Program-made: the position numbers and the translations under genes | Assembly (NCBI GenBank): GCA_050084515.1 | Contig: CM114271.1 | Span: forward strand, 13,888,001-13,952,000 | Reading direction: 5' to 3' | Source: Blasia pusilla | Taxonomy: Eukaryota > Marchantiophyta > Marchantiopsida > Blasiales | DNA length: 64,000 nt | The notes under the pieces: generated by a model | What the model saw: the letters and a program-made list of their open reading frames with translations, nothing else | Told to the model about the DNA's origin: nothing | The model's database searches: none | In this document: piece by piece, positions 32,801-45,440 of the stretch | How the letters are laid out: every line of letters starts with the position of its first letter | Numbering within the stretch: position 1 is the first letter of the stretch

Positions 32801-33008
32801 TTGAAACAAAAGCACAATTACACAAAAATAGATATGGATGGACAAGTTTGGACATGCCACAAACATGGATCGCAAGAGATGGGGCCCATATGTATAATTC
32901 ATGATGGAAGGTAGGGCAAGGGTGGGCAGGGCAATAAGGTGGGGAAGAGTGGATGTGTAGGGAGGAAGAAACGGGAAAGCTAAGAAAAAAATAAGGTGAG
33001 AACGATGT

Positions 33009-33365
33009 CAAGGATGTCTACTTACTTAATCTATATCCCATTGCCAACCAAGACAACTATTGGTTCCTATCTCCTAGATGACCTCTCTATAAGTCATACT
33101 TGCGCAAACTCATCTTTATCGTATGAACAACTCACTCTAAGTCCATCCGCCCTAGGATGATCTTGTGAAGTGGTGTAGTGGTCAATCAAGGCGTGATCAC
33201 ATAAGGCTTAGAACTCTATATCCTAGGCTATCAACATAGCCGTTGGTGCACCATACTGAGCTATTATTATTGACTCAGCACTTGATCTAGGAATGAAAAT
33301 GCTCTTCCTTCACTTGCTTTTTCCTGCAATGCAACTAACTCTACCTACTTTGAGAAGTACTAGAT
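33009..33365 (-). pseudogene. E-family integrase fragment
   Basis: The plus-strand text aligns with E1 20368-20716, the integrase core between the second catalytic aspartate and the Y-R-F-N region on the minus strand. Shared blocks include CCATCCGCC.TAGGATGATCT and GTTGGTGCACCATA. Many substitutions and indels destroy the frame. Its orientation is opposite to the terminal-repeat fragment at 32215-32800, so they come from different insertions or a rearranged one. Confidence 0.75.
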
Positions 33366-33463
33366 CACTTTGCTTGATGAGACAAGTAGAGGATGACGCA
33401 AGCGCGAGATGCAGAGATCAGAAACTCAGCTTCAAGGGAAATCCCTGAAACACTCAAGAGAGT

Positions 33464-34300
33464 CACTAGAGGAAATCTTGGTTTTTATGACTCCAATAAA
33501 GGACTAGGTCGAGTCATTTTTCGTGGTAAATGACTAAGAATGACTCATGACTGTTAGAGTCATATAAACCAAGTCATTTACAGGAAATGACTGGGGCTAC
33601 CCGATCAGTCATTGATTTTTCAGTCGTTGATGTATGACTAATGTACCACGTTATTATGCCACATCTGCGTATGACATGGCATGAGGAATATATAATTTTC
33701 ACCAATGAACGACACGTGTCATAAATGACCTAGTCATAACTACACTTACATGACATGGCATGTTGAGGAGGATTTGAATAACAAATCACAAACGGCCTCG
33801 TGGCACAACACGAGAAAGGACATTGTCTTCATGCAATCATACAACGACACATGTAAATGGATGTTTGTAGTCATTTTGACAGGTGGTGGAAATGACTGTC
33901 ATAATCATTAACTGCATGAGTCATATTCTATGACTCAAGGTATCTTTGAATGGTATGACTCCAACTAAGCGAGTCATTCAAAATGACTATATGAGTCGTA
34001 AAGTGATTGGTTGAGTCATGTATAAGTCTTGTTCTTACTGTTTGAGTCATGTACTAACCGATTGATTCATTTTAAATGATTGGGTGTTACTATCTCACTC
34101 ATGATAAATGACTGGAGACATGAGTCATTTAAATGACTACATTGGTATTGATGTCACTACAATAGCTATATTAACGACTATATAAGTCATATACAATTAC
34201 TGATATGGTTATTATTTGGATTGGCTTAGTCATACAAATGACTATGTTAGTTATTCTCAAGGGTCACACTACAATTATTGTGAGTGATTTTGTTTTCATG
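33464..34300 (+). mobile_element. CACTA-type transposon end with subterminal repeats
   Basis: Begins CACTAGAGGAAATCTTGG-TTTTTATGACT, close to the usual plant CACTA terminus followed by a TTTT-GTGACT-like block. About 0.8 kb densely packed with AGTCATT / AATGACT words in both orientations follows, typical of transposase-binding subterminal repeats. Two CACTACAA words occur near 34153 and 34267. The opposite terminus was not found in the window, so the element is truncated or its other end has diverged. Confidence 0.6.
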
Positions 34301-37188
34301 AGAAAACTAAAACTTTCTTTTTGCAACAGAGTACGTTGTGATATTATTAGTCTTTGTATTCTCTAAAATTTCCCAATTTCAGAAAGAGTGAGTCAGATGT
34401 TTAGGGTGCATTGATGTCTCTAAAATCCCCCAAACAACAGCAAGTGAGTGAGATGTTCAAGGTGCAGAAGTCACGAGCACAATGTTGGAGATGAAGGATG
34501 TGTAGATTCATAGCTATCCCGTGTACAATACAACCCAAACCTCAGGAGTCCTTACACATAAGAGTCACAATCTCCTCAATATGGAAAATATAAAAATAGA
34601 CATTGAATGAAAACAGTGCATATAAGGTAAAAAAATGGCTTGAAGAAGTTTTGATGCCATCTCCAACGCTCTGAAAGTTATCAAAATCAGGAAGTTATCA
34701 AAGTTAGAGTTCCTAATGAGCAAGCTTTTTAAGATTTAACTTTGGCCAAATGATACAAGTCCCTATTGCGTCTCCTAGTGTGAGTTGAGCAGGTTCGTCC
34801 ATTGTGTTTGGCTCCCATAGTTGGTAATCAGCTTGCGTTGTATCTTTCAGGTCGACCTTCACCAAACCCAGACTGATATCCTTCCCATGGAACTTGTCTC
34901 AGCCACTCAAGCCTGAGGCTACTCCGTGACCCAATATGTTTTTGCTGAGCTTTGGTTGCGTAAGGTGTACTTCATCTCCCAAGCGCAACTACACACGTAC
35001 CAATTCAAAACACTTGATTAGATGCCAACATAACAACATTAAAATAGTGGATTAACTATTATAACCACATTCATTATCTTGGTGAAGCTCCATCCACCTA
35101 TTGGTAACTTCCTTGAAAAGCCCACAAGCCTCACCTGGTTGGGCGCCAGAAAATGAGAATGGAAACACACATGCATGTATAGTGTTGTCACATATCCACG
35201 AAGAACACATCAACTTTACTTGCAAACTCGGGAAATCTTTAATATTTACCCTTTGTTTCTTGGTGCTCAAGACTTTTAAATCACACTCTGACACAATACC
35301 CACACTCCCAACCAACTCCATGGCTACCTTAACCTTCTTCTTCAATTTTGGTGAAGCCTGTATGTCCATTATTTCTTCACCTATAGAACAAACAGGATAT
35401 ACAAGAGTAAATTATGCCACTTATTCTCACAATCTCTACTTCTGTCCAAGTAGGTTTACATAATCTGTGCAATGTATATATCACAAAGAGAAAAGAAGTG
35501 AATATTTCATGGAATGAAATATGTAAGTGGTACAGAGATGCACCTTGGGAATTGGTAGCCGTCACTGACTTGGCTTTCTCATTGATGCTTGCATGAGGAT
35601 GATCAATCCTCTCCTTAATTACCTGCATAAATTGAGTTTCAATGAGAGTTCCTACCTCTAATTTTCAAGCCTCACTCATTAAAAGAGCTGAATCTAACAG
35701 CAAACAACTCACTCCCAATAGAAGTTTAGATTTCCACACTCAATAAGACTAGTAAAATGTCTCCAAATTAGGAGTCCAATTTCACGATAAGGGGAGTAAA
35801 AGCGTCTCAGGAGAAAAAATAGTATGATCCTGAAAGCCAACATTCATGTGCGGCTTTGTCTTTTTTTTTTAGGGGACTTCTTAACCTCTATACCAATTTG
35901 TGTGGTATTGAGGCTGCCAAGTTCATCTCGATTTTGTCCTAAACAAGCCACGTAAGTAATTAGATCATAAAGAGTGTTTGATACTAACTCAAAAAATCCA
36001 AAGAATTGTAAAAAAGAAAAGAAAAAGGAAGAACTAAGAAGTTGGACTTACTTTTGAGAGTTGATGGTTTGTGTATAAGTGCATCATCAATTGACACATT
36101 CGAGGTGGTTTCTTTCCCATTATCAGCCAATTTTGACATCATACGCATGAGAACATTTAACTTCTCTTCGAGAAGTTGATGACTTGCATGAATATCACTC
36201 CACTTATTTTCTTGCTCTCTTTGCCCGACCTCAATTTGTGATCTCATATCACACATACCTTTATCAAACTTTCTTTCCACCTCATTTAGGTGGGAAGTAA
36301 TATCGGATTCGACTCCCTATGAAGAAAATGTAAAATTTATCACAAAAATTTGCACAAAACTTACCTCCAAGACATCCTATCGAATGGACCAATTTACTAA
36401 GAAGCAAAATTAACTCACCATCTTTAAAAACATGGAATTACTTACCCGTGAAACTCCACTAAAATCTGTGGAGTTTGGGTGTGGTAATGGTACATCCTCT
36501 GCTATTGTACCATGAAGAGAAACATCTCTTTTTGGAGCCCCCTTAAATTCAGATCCCACATGATGTGTTAAAAAGCATTGGCAAAGTTAAAACTTCCTCA
36601 ATTGTGATAGGAAACATGCAAGCTTTAATAGGAGTACTTAAACAAATGCTTAGATTGATAAATATGCCCATTGAATGAAATATGGTCATTGCAAAGCTAA
36701 CTATGTACAAGTCACATGTCAGGTTCAGGGCTTACAGCAAAACCCTGTAAACCTTCCTGGCATGTGTAGTTCAAAGTCACAGCGTGTGACCTAGCCTTGG
36801 TAATTTGCTCGGCCTTAAATTTCCTAGATTCTAATATCCAATAGTCTACCGTTCGTTCCCACTCCACCGCCCTTGTTTCGGGGTGACAAGGGACGTCTCG
36901 ATGGCCCCCATTCTTTAGCTAGTAGGCCTTTAATGTAGACCTCTGGTTTTTAGGAGTGTGGCAATCTTTTTTCTTAAGAACTCAGAATCCAAAGCTGGTG
37001 CATCGACATAAATATAGGACTCATTTATATAGTTGGTGACCATGGCCATACTTATTGGATCTTGTCTACTTATCTCCATGCATGACAAGTCAAGATAACG
37101 CATGACACGTACATTCAGATCACTCAACCAAGGATCATAACCATGTACCTTGGTTTTTGGATACCCATTTGGCATTAACTGGAAACGG
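34301..37188. other. Possible CACTA interior; unassigned frames
   Basis: Short minus-strand frames at 35052-35369 (lysine-rich start, then V-A-M-E-L-V-G-S-V), 35984-36280 (a charged coiled-coil-like stretch ending S-K-L-A-D-N-G-K-E) and 36930-37175 have the look of exons of a CACTA accessory or transposase C-terminus. I cannot confirm a family. They lie on the far side of the CACTA subterminal region, which is why I connect them. No host gene is evident. Confidence 0.3.
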
Positions 37189-37847
37189 TGTCGTATAGTA
37201 AAATCACCCGCTATGTAAACTCCTCTATCATTAAGTGTTAGAGAGAGTTTTATTAAGTAAATTAGCCTAGGAAAATGAAATTCTCATGTTTAAACTTCTT
37301 TAGGGCGACTCATTTGCGCGGGCCCAACTTTAGGAAAAGAGATAATAAATAAAAGATGAGATTAGAAAAGTAAAGTAGTAGGGTTGGTGCTTTAATAAAA
37401 CAAAAACAAAAAGAGTCTTGGTTGGTGGCTAAGGTTGGTGGGGTAGTTTGGAAGATATGAAGGGAGTAAAAGCTAGAGGATATTTTGGAAGAGATAAAAG
37501 GTAATCTACTTGTATCAAAATATGATTCGCTAAGCCTCCATACTCCATACTCTCCTCAAGTATGGAGCACGAGTTGTGTCGGATTTTTCTTTCCTTAATC
37601 CGTACCACTTAAGATTCTCTTTGTTGATAGGTACCGATTCACTCGCTATCTAGTTTATCACTTTGGGGACGCATTCATGAACCAAGTCATGCAATCTCTA
37701 ACTTCGGTGATTTTTCCAATAGTCACGTACGGAAGGACATGGGATTGCACTTTATATGTCCTTATATAGCTATCCATGGATGTCAATAGGCCTACTCAAA
37801 TAGGATTTAACACTAGTTGTGCTATTTTCCTTGTGTACAAACGTAAA
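37189..37847 (+). repeat. Partial LTR of the TGTCGTATAG family
   Basis: Starts TGTCGTATAGTAAAATCACC and follows the solo LTR at 21080-22110 (same TTTAAAC..CTTTA, GGGCCCAACTTTAGG, GTGTACAAACGTAAA blocks). An internal stretch is deleted and the last about 240 bp are missing. At 37847 it is joined directly to a reverse transcriptase frame, so this is a deletion junction. Confidence 0.8.
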
Positions 37848-38994
37848 GTAGTTAGAAGAGACAACAACTATCCTCTTCCGAGGATAGATGACCTCTTTGA
37901 TCGATTGTCGAGTGCCAAGTATTTTAGCTAGATTGACCTGAAATCAGGTTATTATCAGATGACAGATTCGGATTTCCAAAGCGGATGTAGAGAAGACTGT
38001 GTGTAGGAAGAGATACGGTTTTTTCGAGTTTGTGGTAATGCCTTTCGGTCTATGTAATGCAACTCTGACGTTCACCACTTTGATGAACTCCATCTTTCAT
38101 AAGAATACGGATGAGTATGTGATCATCTACATAGATGACATACTCGTTTATTTGAAAAAACTAGAGGAGCACGATCGGCATTTGAAGACGGTGTTTGAGA
38201 AACTCAAGGCGAGCAAGCTGTATGCGAATGCAGATAAGAGTGAGTTTGGTTTGATGAAGATCAAGTTATTGGGTTATGTGGTTAGTGGAAATGGAGTGAG
38301 TCTAGACATGAAGAAGGTAAGCCCAATTTCCGAATGGGAACCGCCTTCCACTGTGAGGGGATAAGGAGGTTCATCGGAGCGGTCTATTTTTACCGGACAT
38401 ATGTGAAGAACTTTTTGGGAATAGTGAAACCTCTCAAAAATTGGACCTCCAAGTTTTCCAACACAACATGAACCGAGGAAGTGGATAAGAATTTCAACCG
38501 AGTCAAGGAGATCCTCTCTTAGGAACCAGTTCTGAAGGTGCCGGAGTTTGACCAACCGTTCAAGGTGCACAATGATGCTAGTGATTTTGCGATTGCAGGT
38601 ATGTTGGTATAAAAAGGGAGACCTGTAGTATACGAGAGCAAGAAGCTTAGCGACATCAAAAGGAGATGGCCCACTCATGAGAAAGAGTTGTTCGCGGTGG
38701 TTCATTGTTTAAGGAAGTGGCGTGACTATTTGGGACTTCGCAAGATTCGAGTATTCACTGATAACATTTTGCTCAAGTATTTTGAGACCCAAGATCGCGT
38801 AACACCGAAGCAACTTCGATGTCATGATACCTTGGTGTTGATGAATGTGGAGCTAATCCACAAGCCCGGGAAAGACAATGTCATTCCAGATGCGTGAAGT
38901 CGTAGGGATGAGCATATGCCATTGACAACACAAGTCTTGAAAACAATGTTCCCTAATTAAGCAGACCTCGAAAGAAGGATTTCTGAAGGATACA
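37848..38994 (+). pseudogene. Chromovirus reverse transcriptase and RNase H, first part
   Basis: Frames with several stops: N-Y-P-L-P-R-I-D-D-L-F-D, A-K-Y-F-S-x-I-D-L-K-S-G-Y-Y-Q, V-M-P-F-G-L-C-N-A and I-I-Y-I-D-D-I-L-V-Y at the RT active site. Then G-A-V-Y-F-Y-R-T-Y-V-K-N-F, and RNase H with V-H-N-D-A-S-D-F-A-I and T-H-E-K-E-L-F-A-V-V. It breaks off at E-R-R-I-S-E-G-Y, where gypsy copy E2 is inserted, and resumes at 49506. At least five in-frame stops (many TAG). Gag and protease are missing upstream. Confidence 0.88.
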
Positions 38995-39504
38995 TATCAT
39001 GTCTTTTAGGATAGATCGGTGAGATGTAATAGAGCGCCTTTGTGAGTATTGGAAGACCGGCTCAGTAAGTCAAGGATGACCTACTGAGGCCCGGGGAAAC
39101 CTGAGAGAGCATGTTTCCCCTTCGTTTCGACTCATTTGGAGCCATATTGAGAAACTTACTATTTTAGGTAAGTACCATTTTAAGTATATGAACGACTCTC
39201 TATTTTTGGTAAGTGGCCCTTGACCTCTTACATCAGGTCAAGAGCCAAGGAGGTGACTTGGGAGAATAGGTTAGCATGGAGAGAGCTTGGAAGAGGGGAG
39301 GGGTATACCTCAAGGAGAGAGAGCTCGAGAGCTCATTCTCTCTTTGTTGAACCTCTTGGCATGAGGCGGTCGAGCTATGATCCCTTGCCTTGTGAGTGTA
39401 ACCCAAGCCTCTAATTAGGAGAGTGGGTTTGGTTTGACATGAGAGAGAGTGCACACCTTTGAGAGCTATGGTGTGAGATGGTGTAGAGAGAGATTGGATC
39501 TTAC
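38995..39504 (+). repeat. 5' terminal repeat of E2 (510 bp)
   Basis: Collinear with the 510-bp repeats of E1, from the first base to GGATCTTAC. It continues into TTTACAAAGAGAGAATG of the leader without the GCGCACGACA tail, as in E1. The only E2 tail is at the far 3' end (about 49388-49501). Confidence 0.85.
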
Positions 39505-41080
39505 TTTACAAAGAGAGAATGAGAGAATGAGAGAGCTTCATGGGGGAGCTCGCTGGTCACTCACTGTTTTTGCAGGTTGGGGACCGTGTTCCCCGTTCAG
39601 CGGCTCATGCGAGTGCTCACCGGAGCAAGGGCTGCTTTGATTGTTCTTTGCATTTTCCGATTTTTGTGTGGAAGAGTGGCGGGCGGAAGCGCTGCCCAAT
39701 TTCTGATAGGGATTGATTATAGGGGTGGGTTGCCCCATTCTAGTGCTCTCGGAAGCACCATGTAGCTTGCTGATTTGTATTTTTATAGGTTTTACATTTT
39801 GGTTGGGAGAAATCAGCGCGGAAGCGCTGCCAAATTTTGTGTAGAAGAAAGAGACATTGGGATTTACGACAGTCCCTGTCAGTTTTTACTGGAATGTCTA
39901 ATTCCAAATATTTTTTGACGCCGTCGTAGATCATGAAGCTGTGCACGTTGTGCAATAAACAGTGCGCAATTTGGAGTTGCGAGTAAAACATTATGGTCAA
40001 TCTTGAAAAATTGCCATTGCTAGGGGATTTTTAGTGTTAAATTGTTCAAACCCTAAACGAGCCGCCACGCCGGCGGCGGCCGTCGCCGTCATAGTCACTG
40101 TCACCAATCAACGGTCAACCATCACCGTCAATGGTCTATCGTCACCCTCAACGGTCACCCGTCACCGTCAACGGTCCGTCGTCACCATCAACGGTCCACC
40201 GTCCATCGACCACTATCAGCCGTTGCCGTTGCCCAGCGTTGCTCAGAGCCGCATTTGGCCGTTGTCCACCCTTTGGTTGCCATTGCCGCCAGTATGAAGT
40301 GGAGGGTCTTCCACGACCACTGTTGATTCTCTGACTTGCGCCGCCACCACGTACTTTGGTTTGGCCGCCACCGTCATCGCAGTTTCGTCATCAACTAGTG
40401 ATGGTGGATGACCTCCGGTTATGGTATTTGAGTTTTGATTTCATGTTGCTATGTTGTGATTGGTAGCCGCTCGACGACGATCGAGTACCGTGCTGTGGCG
40501 CCCGTAGCCGCAACGCGCAGCCGATTGCCGCGCCGTGCCGCTCGTGGCCACACCGCACCGTCTCGATCGCGGAACCGCACCGTCATTATGGAGCAGAGTG
40601 TGGGTTTATTGTTGATTGGGGAGGGTAGGCCTCCGAGTCCCGCATCCCACCATCGAGGGTCGTGCCGTTTGTAGCCGTTTTGTGCTGCCTGCAATGCCGT
40701 ACCGTTCCGCTGGAACCGCACTATCTATCGAGGAGTTTTGAGTAGCGTCAGTACGGGAGGAGTCTGACTTGCTGATTGGAGGAGTTTTCTCCATGACCGA
40801 GTTGGGGTCGAGATTTGCAGTTGCTGAGAAGCGACATCGACATGTGTTCCGGTTACCCATTCTGGTCCTTTACCCTGCACGTGTGAGGGATTCTGGGATT
40901 TGGGTAGTTAACTTGGGGATATTGGGTGTGTGGATGCTAAGAGCATTATTTATGTATGTGGTTTAGGGGACATAGACCTGTATGGGATGTCGGGGTTGAG
41001 GGTAGGTTGTCGATGAGATGATAGCCTAGTCGATTTGCGGCACTCACGAGGCAAGAATGATCGGGTGAGAGGGACATGAG
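39505..41080 (+). other. Long untranslated leader of E2
   Basis: Carries the same blocks as the E1 leader: GCAGGTTGGGGACCGTGTTC, two GCGGAAGCGCTGCC-type blocks, and a GAGTTGCGAG block. The segment of about 39997-40653 includes degenerate repeats of TCACCGTCAACGGTC (40100-40205) and is in the opposite relative orientation to E1. The last part has GTCGAGATTTGCAGTTGCTG and GGTTACCCATTCTGG, shared with E1 and E3. Confidence 0.65.
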
Positions 41081-42650
41081 GGTCATCATGGCGTCCGTTC
41101 GGGACTTTGAGAAGGGAGGTGGTGAACCCGAGAGTAGCTCTAGAGGTTTTACACTGAGTGGCACGAGGTTCTGAGGGTCTCCACGTGAGGGACCACCTCG
41201 AACTCCTTCTGTGTTGTCTTCAGATGAGGGAGAGCGTGTAGAGGAGTTTGTGAGCACATTGCCACACATTCTGAGTGGTCCTACCAGTTGGCGTTGAGAT
41301 GGACGCCGGGGGGTAGAGGACGCGTGAGGTTTTCAGTGCGATGAGGCACGATTTCTGAGTTTAGGAGTTGGTGCTACTCCCAACGGGCTAGGAACTCTAG
41401 AGAGTTTAACCCGTTTACAGCATGGAACAGTATGTTCCAGCATTTAGAGGGGTGCCCATGGACGATTACCATGAGTTCACTTAGAGATATGCACATGAGA
41501 TCAAGGCGTGGAGGCTCTACTATGACCCACATTATATGTCATGGACGGAGCCGTTCCCAAATGAGGAGGAGGAGTCAGGAGAGGCTAGTTCCTCTTCCAC
41601 TAGTGACGTTTTAGGAGGGGTCACTCGCACGGGAGCAATTGCACCATCTAGTCGGGTTTGTCCCACGTTCAACCCTGTGGTTGAGTTATGTGCTGAGTTG
41701 AGGTCGAGCTACCAGGGGGTACGGACGGAGAAATTGTGGAGCATCCACAACTTTGAGAGGTGCCCGGGTGAGAGTTTGTGTGAGGCTTACACTCGCTTGC
41801 GCCGGTTGATCAACGTCACTCAGGGGGTGACAAAGGCTCAGGCTATCCAGTCATGGTACGCAATGTTAGACCGGACCCTGCGGACACGGGTGCGGGAGGG
41901 GGTGCTTCTTATGAACACCTCCCCTAAGTTGAGAGATTTTTTTAGGAAGGCGTAGCCACCATGGGTTTTGGGCGAGAGCAGTCATGATTGCCTGTACTAC
42001 CTGTGCAACAACGTGGACTCCGAGATAGGTCGACTGTGGCACCACAAGCTTAGGGAGGATACCGGGAGGCCGTGCCATAGAGACCTGCACCTTCATATGC
42101 GGCTCACTAGTAGCCGCCTACTATTACTTGTTGGTCATGTGGTGGAGCCCATCATCAACGCGATTGCATTTGTCAAGGTCATAGACGTGTGGCTCAACAT
42201 GGAGGAGGAGATGGTGTTGCACCAGGAGGTTATCAGTGTGACTATTTTCACAGGTATGGGCAAACACGCGCCAAATGTTTCATTTGATATCCTGAGTTAC
42301 GTCCGGATTGAGGGCCTGAGAGGGCACCAGGTGGTCCCGTTGGGGGACGAGGAGCTGCAGTTGCTCGACACGGTGGTGAAGCTGCCCATGGAGGAGGTAG
42401 AGTCCCACCACCTAGAGGCGTTGAGGGAGATGCCGGGCGTGAGGCTAGGATGGCTGCTCAGATACATCAGCTACAGGAGCAGATTGCCGCTATGGCATTG
42501 AGATTACCCGATGCCGGATCCGTGGCATCGACATCATATGGAGCAGCCAGAGATATGGAGGATCCTAGTTGGATGTGCGAGGTTGCCCAGATGGAGGTAG
42601 CCGCAATTGTGACGCGTGGAGAAGCCGCAGAGTTGGATCCATAACGAGGC
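41081..42650 (+). pseudogene. Gag region, E2
   Basis: Capsid blocks E-F-N-P-F-T-A-W, H-E-x-T-x-R-Y-A-H-E-I and C-P-G-E-S-L-C-E-A-Y-T-R-L-R-R-L-I are spread over shifted frames (41432-41614, 41536-41955). The zinc-knuckle part, near 42120-42290, is out of frame with the capsid, and L-Q-E-Q-I-A-A-M-A-L-R-L-P-D resumes at 42450-42644. Several frameshifts make it nonfunctional. Confidence 0.8.
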
Positions 42651-42771
42651 AAAGCCAGGAAACAGACTAGGCTTCCTCAATCTTTCACATTGTCCGAGGC
42701 GATGAGGATCCCATCAATGGGTCCTAATCAGAGTTCTTGGTGATGTTCTTGGTGTGCAGGCATAGAGGGCG

Positions 42772-43560
42772 ATGGGAGAAGCAAGTACAACGACTCCTAT
42801 TGTTGATGTTCAAGAGGGGTATGTGTCAAGCACGTTGTTGGGGGCGGCCACCATTTTGTACCGCCCTCCTTTATTTTCTGCTTCTGATGTTATGACGTTG
42901 GGGGCTACCCCCGCCGAGGCTTTTTGGCTGGCCGCTATGCAATGTGAGCATGGAGTTGGAGTTCCTGCATCACATTCAGAGGTGATTGCAGAGGAGGTGA
43001 TGGACCTGCCCTTGGAGCGGATGCTTGGGCCGTCCACGTCAAATTCATGGCAGGCTGCGGCTGCTAGGATAGCGGAGATGGCCGTGATAGAGCATGCCAT
43101 GGCTTCTCCTGGTGTTGTGTTGGTGGATAACCGAGGAGTGGTCTTCTAGTTGGTGAGTCTCGGAGGTAGAGCTTTTATTCCGTAGCGCGTCTTGTTGGAT
43201 TCAGGAGCGCAACCCCTGATGTTGGGGAAAGCGTCATTCAGAGGATTGGGCTTGACGAGAGCCGATATGGAGCGTTGTCCATTCCGGATACAGACATCCT
43301 TGGGTGGAGCAAATACCACACAGTATATCACCCGACAGGAAGTCGTGGTGAGGATTCGCCCGGGACATCCTACAGATGAGTCCGTGGTGCAAGCCAAAGC
43401 GATAGTGACTGATGCAGAGTCCTACGAGGTCTTGGTTGGTGGAGCAGTGTTATACCCGATGGGGTTTTCCCTACATTACTGGGAGGAATCAGCGTCCTAC
43501 AGACCAGGATGACAATCAAGTGATGGGCGCCTTAGCTCATTACCCGTTCAATTCACAGTT
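42772..43560 (+). pseudogene. Gag-protease linker and aspartic protease, E2
   Basis: 42772-43149 matches the E1 linker (L-F-S-A-S-D-V-M-T-L-G). After a stop (TAG at 43147, CAG in E1) the protease follows: L-D-S-G-A-Q-P-L-M-L-G near 43200 and S-Y-E-V-L-V-G-G-A-V-L-Y-P-M-G-F. The DSGA loop is intact. A stop at about 43510 separates it from the methyltransferase linker. Confidence 0.85.
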
Positions 43561-43563
43561 GCA

Positions 43564-44262
43564 ATGATCGAGCGACGGCCAGGAGAGGTGGCGACCTTAG
43601 CAGCATTTAGTAGTGCCATCACTTGGCCTAGTGATTTGATTGAGGGACATGTCTATGCAGAGGATACTCCCGTTCCTGAAATTTCTATGGAGAGGAGTGT
43701 TATGGTAGCCGCATCATTCTGTGGAGGAGAGGTGCCGTTGTGGGGCTCGACTAAGGAGCTTCGACGATTGGCAGATGAGCACGTGCAGACTGCGTGGAGC
43801 GAGGCGTTTGCACCGGAGCGTGATGGGTCTGAGAAACCCGAGGTAGCATGGAGTGCTACGATGACACCCTTGGATACCACACTCATTGTGTGGTGTATCC
43901 CGGAGGAGGGTATTCAAGTGTTAGATCTCTTTGGAGGTATTAGCACCGGGTTAGCAGCTGTTTTGTAGGCAGGAGTGCGAGTGCAGCAGTACATGTATGT
44001 GGGGAGTGATGATGTTGCGAGGTGCGTCTCACTACGATATGTGGCGCAGTTACGCCTACGTTTTCCCGACTTATTGTCTGCGTCCGCGGTACAGGGGTAC
44101 CAGAGTTCCCTACCGAGGGATATTTCGTTATTGGGGACGCAGGACTTAGAGCGATTAGGCACAATTGATTTGGTCATTGCCGGTTGGCCATGTCAAGGCC
44201 AATCGAGTGCTAGACGAGGCAGCGGGTTGGCTGACACTCGGTCCAGGTTGTTTTGGGAGATG
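43564..44262 (+). pseudogene. Methyltransferase N-terminal half with linker, E2
   Basis: The linker (I-E-R-R-P-G-E-V-A-T-L) leads into Q-V-L-D-L-F-G-G-I-S-T-G (motif I), one TAG (CAG in E1), then R-L-R-F-P-D-L-L, a block missing from E1, and I-D-L-V-I-A-G-W-P-C-Q-G-Q-S (motif IV, catalytic Cys). It stops at L-F-W-E-M where the 1,176-bp LTR is inserted. All residues expected for AdoMet binding and catalysis in this half are present. Confidence 0.92.
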
Positions 44263-45438
44263 TGTAATGTACAAGCGTTTCTAATTTACAGTCGATTGTA
44301 GAGTTCGATCCCCAAGAGGATCATTGTTGGATGAAAAGAGAGGGTAAAGTGATTATTATGTTGTAAAAGTAGTGTGGTTGATTCCAGTAACATCTTCCGA
44401 TCCTTCTCAGTACCTATGTTTTCTTCTTCAATTCTCTCTAGTGGAATTTAAAGCACGCTCAGGCAAATTGTTCTCTCAACATCTAGAAACCTCACAGAGA
44501 TCTCAACAATAAGGTTGGCTTCTCCTACTTTCGGAACTCAATCCGTCTTGGCAGGCTACTCTCTGTCAAACAGATTTCATACAACTCCATGTTGATTATT
44601 CCATTGATGAGAAAGGTTTGTCTGATTTCACTCTTCACTCTGCAGACCCAAAAAGACTACCCAAACGTAAGCATCGCACATCAGAATCAATGAATGAGTG
44701 GTTTATTATTCCATCAAGAATGGGAAGACTTCAAAGTGTATACAAGCTCGAGAGGGTACTAATCTCTTGCTCGGACCATTCCTACAGCATAAGGACTTCA
44801 TGAGCGAATGATAATTGTAGCTTCTGTCCTGTTTCTTAAATATTCTCGGAAGTAGGAGCGTTTCCAAGATCTGAAACGTTCCTGATGAAGTTGGTGTCTC
44901 TTCAATATTTGTAACTACCTAGATCTATGGTGTGCTTTCCTTTTCCGATGATCCCTAGGAATCCATAGAAAAAAATTGTCCTAACTGTCTATCTGATACA
45001 AATGGTTGCGCCTCTTCCTAGGCTAACTGTTTTAACTATGTGCCGGTTCGAATCACAAGCACACTGAGCTTCGCTGCGCTGAATTTCTTGAGGACGAAGC
45101 TCTTCAGTCTTCGTTCTCTTCGTGCTTCGTGCTTCGCTCTTCGTGCTTCGTTCTTTGTTATGGAGCGAAGTACTTCGTGTACAGAGCTTCGTTGAGCTTT
45201 GCTAAGCTTCGTTAAGCTTCGTGTTGGTCCTTTATACTTCGTTACTGCATTTGCTTCTCCTCTAAGGCAAATCCTTGATCTTCCATCTCTCTGCCTTGTC
45301 CTAGGAGCTTCGTGATTCACTTGAATCTAACTCTTTCTTCTCCATGCTAGTATATAATAATCAAAACCATAATGTACAAGAGTCTTTGTTCAATAAAAAG
45401 ATAAATTTCTTCCGAAGTACAAAATTGTGGGTATCACA
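44263..45438. mobile_element. LTR-type insertion (probable solo LTR) in the E2 methyltransferase
   Basis: 1,176 bp starting TGTAATGTACAAGCG and ending GGGTATCACA, with perfect 5-bp duplication AGATG (44258-44262, 45439-45443). TG...CA ends and the 5-bp duplication indicate an LTR element; the 3' end TATCACA-type is common in Ty1/copia, but the superfamily is not proven. 45040-45240 is rich in imperfect CTTCGT / AGCTTCG words. No pol gene, so a solo LTR. It is the youngest layer here (inside E2, inside the chromovirus). Confidence 0.82.
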
Positions 45439-45440
45439 AG

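Noticed and set aside
40100-40205. CRISPR-like array in the E2 leader
   Set aside because: The TCACCGTCAACGG words are imperfect, unevenly spaced and without unique spacers; a degenerate minisatellite in an untranslated leader.
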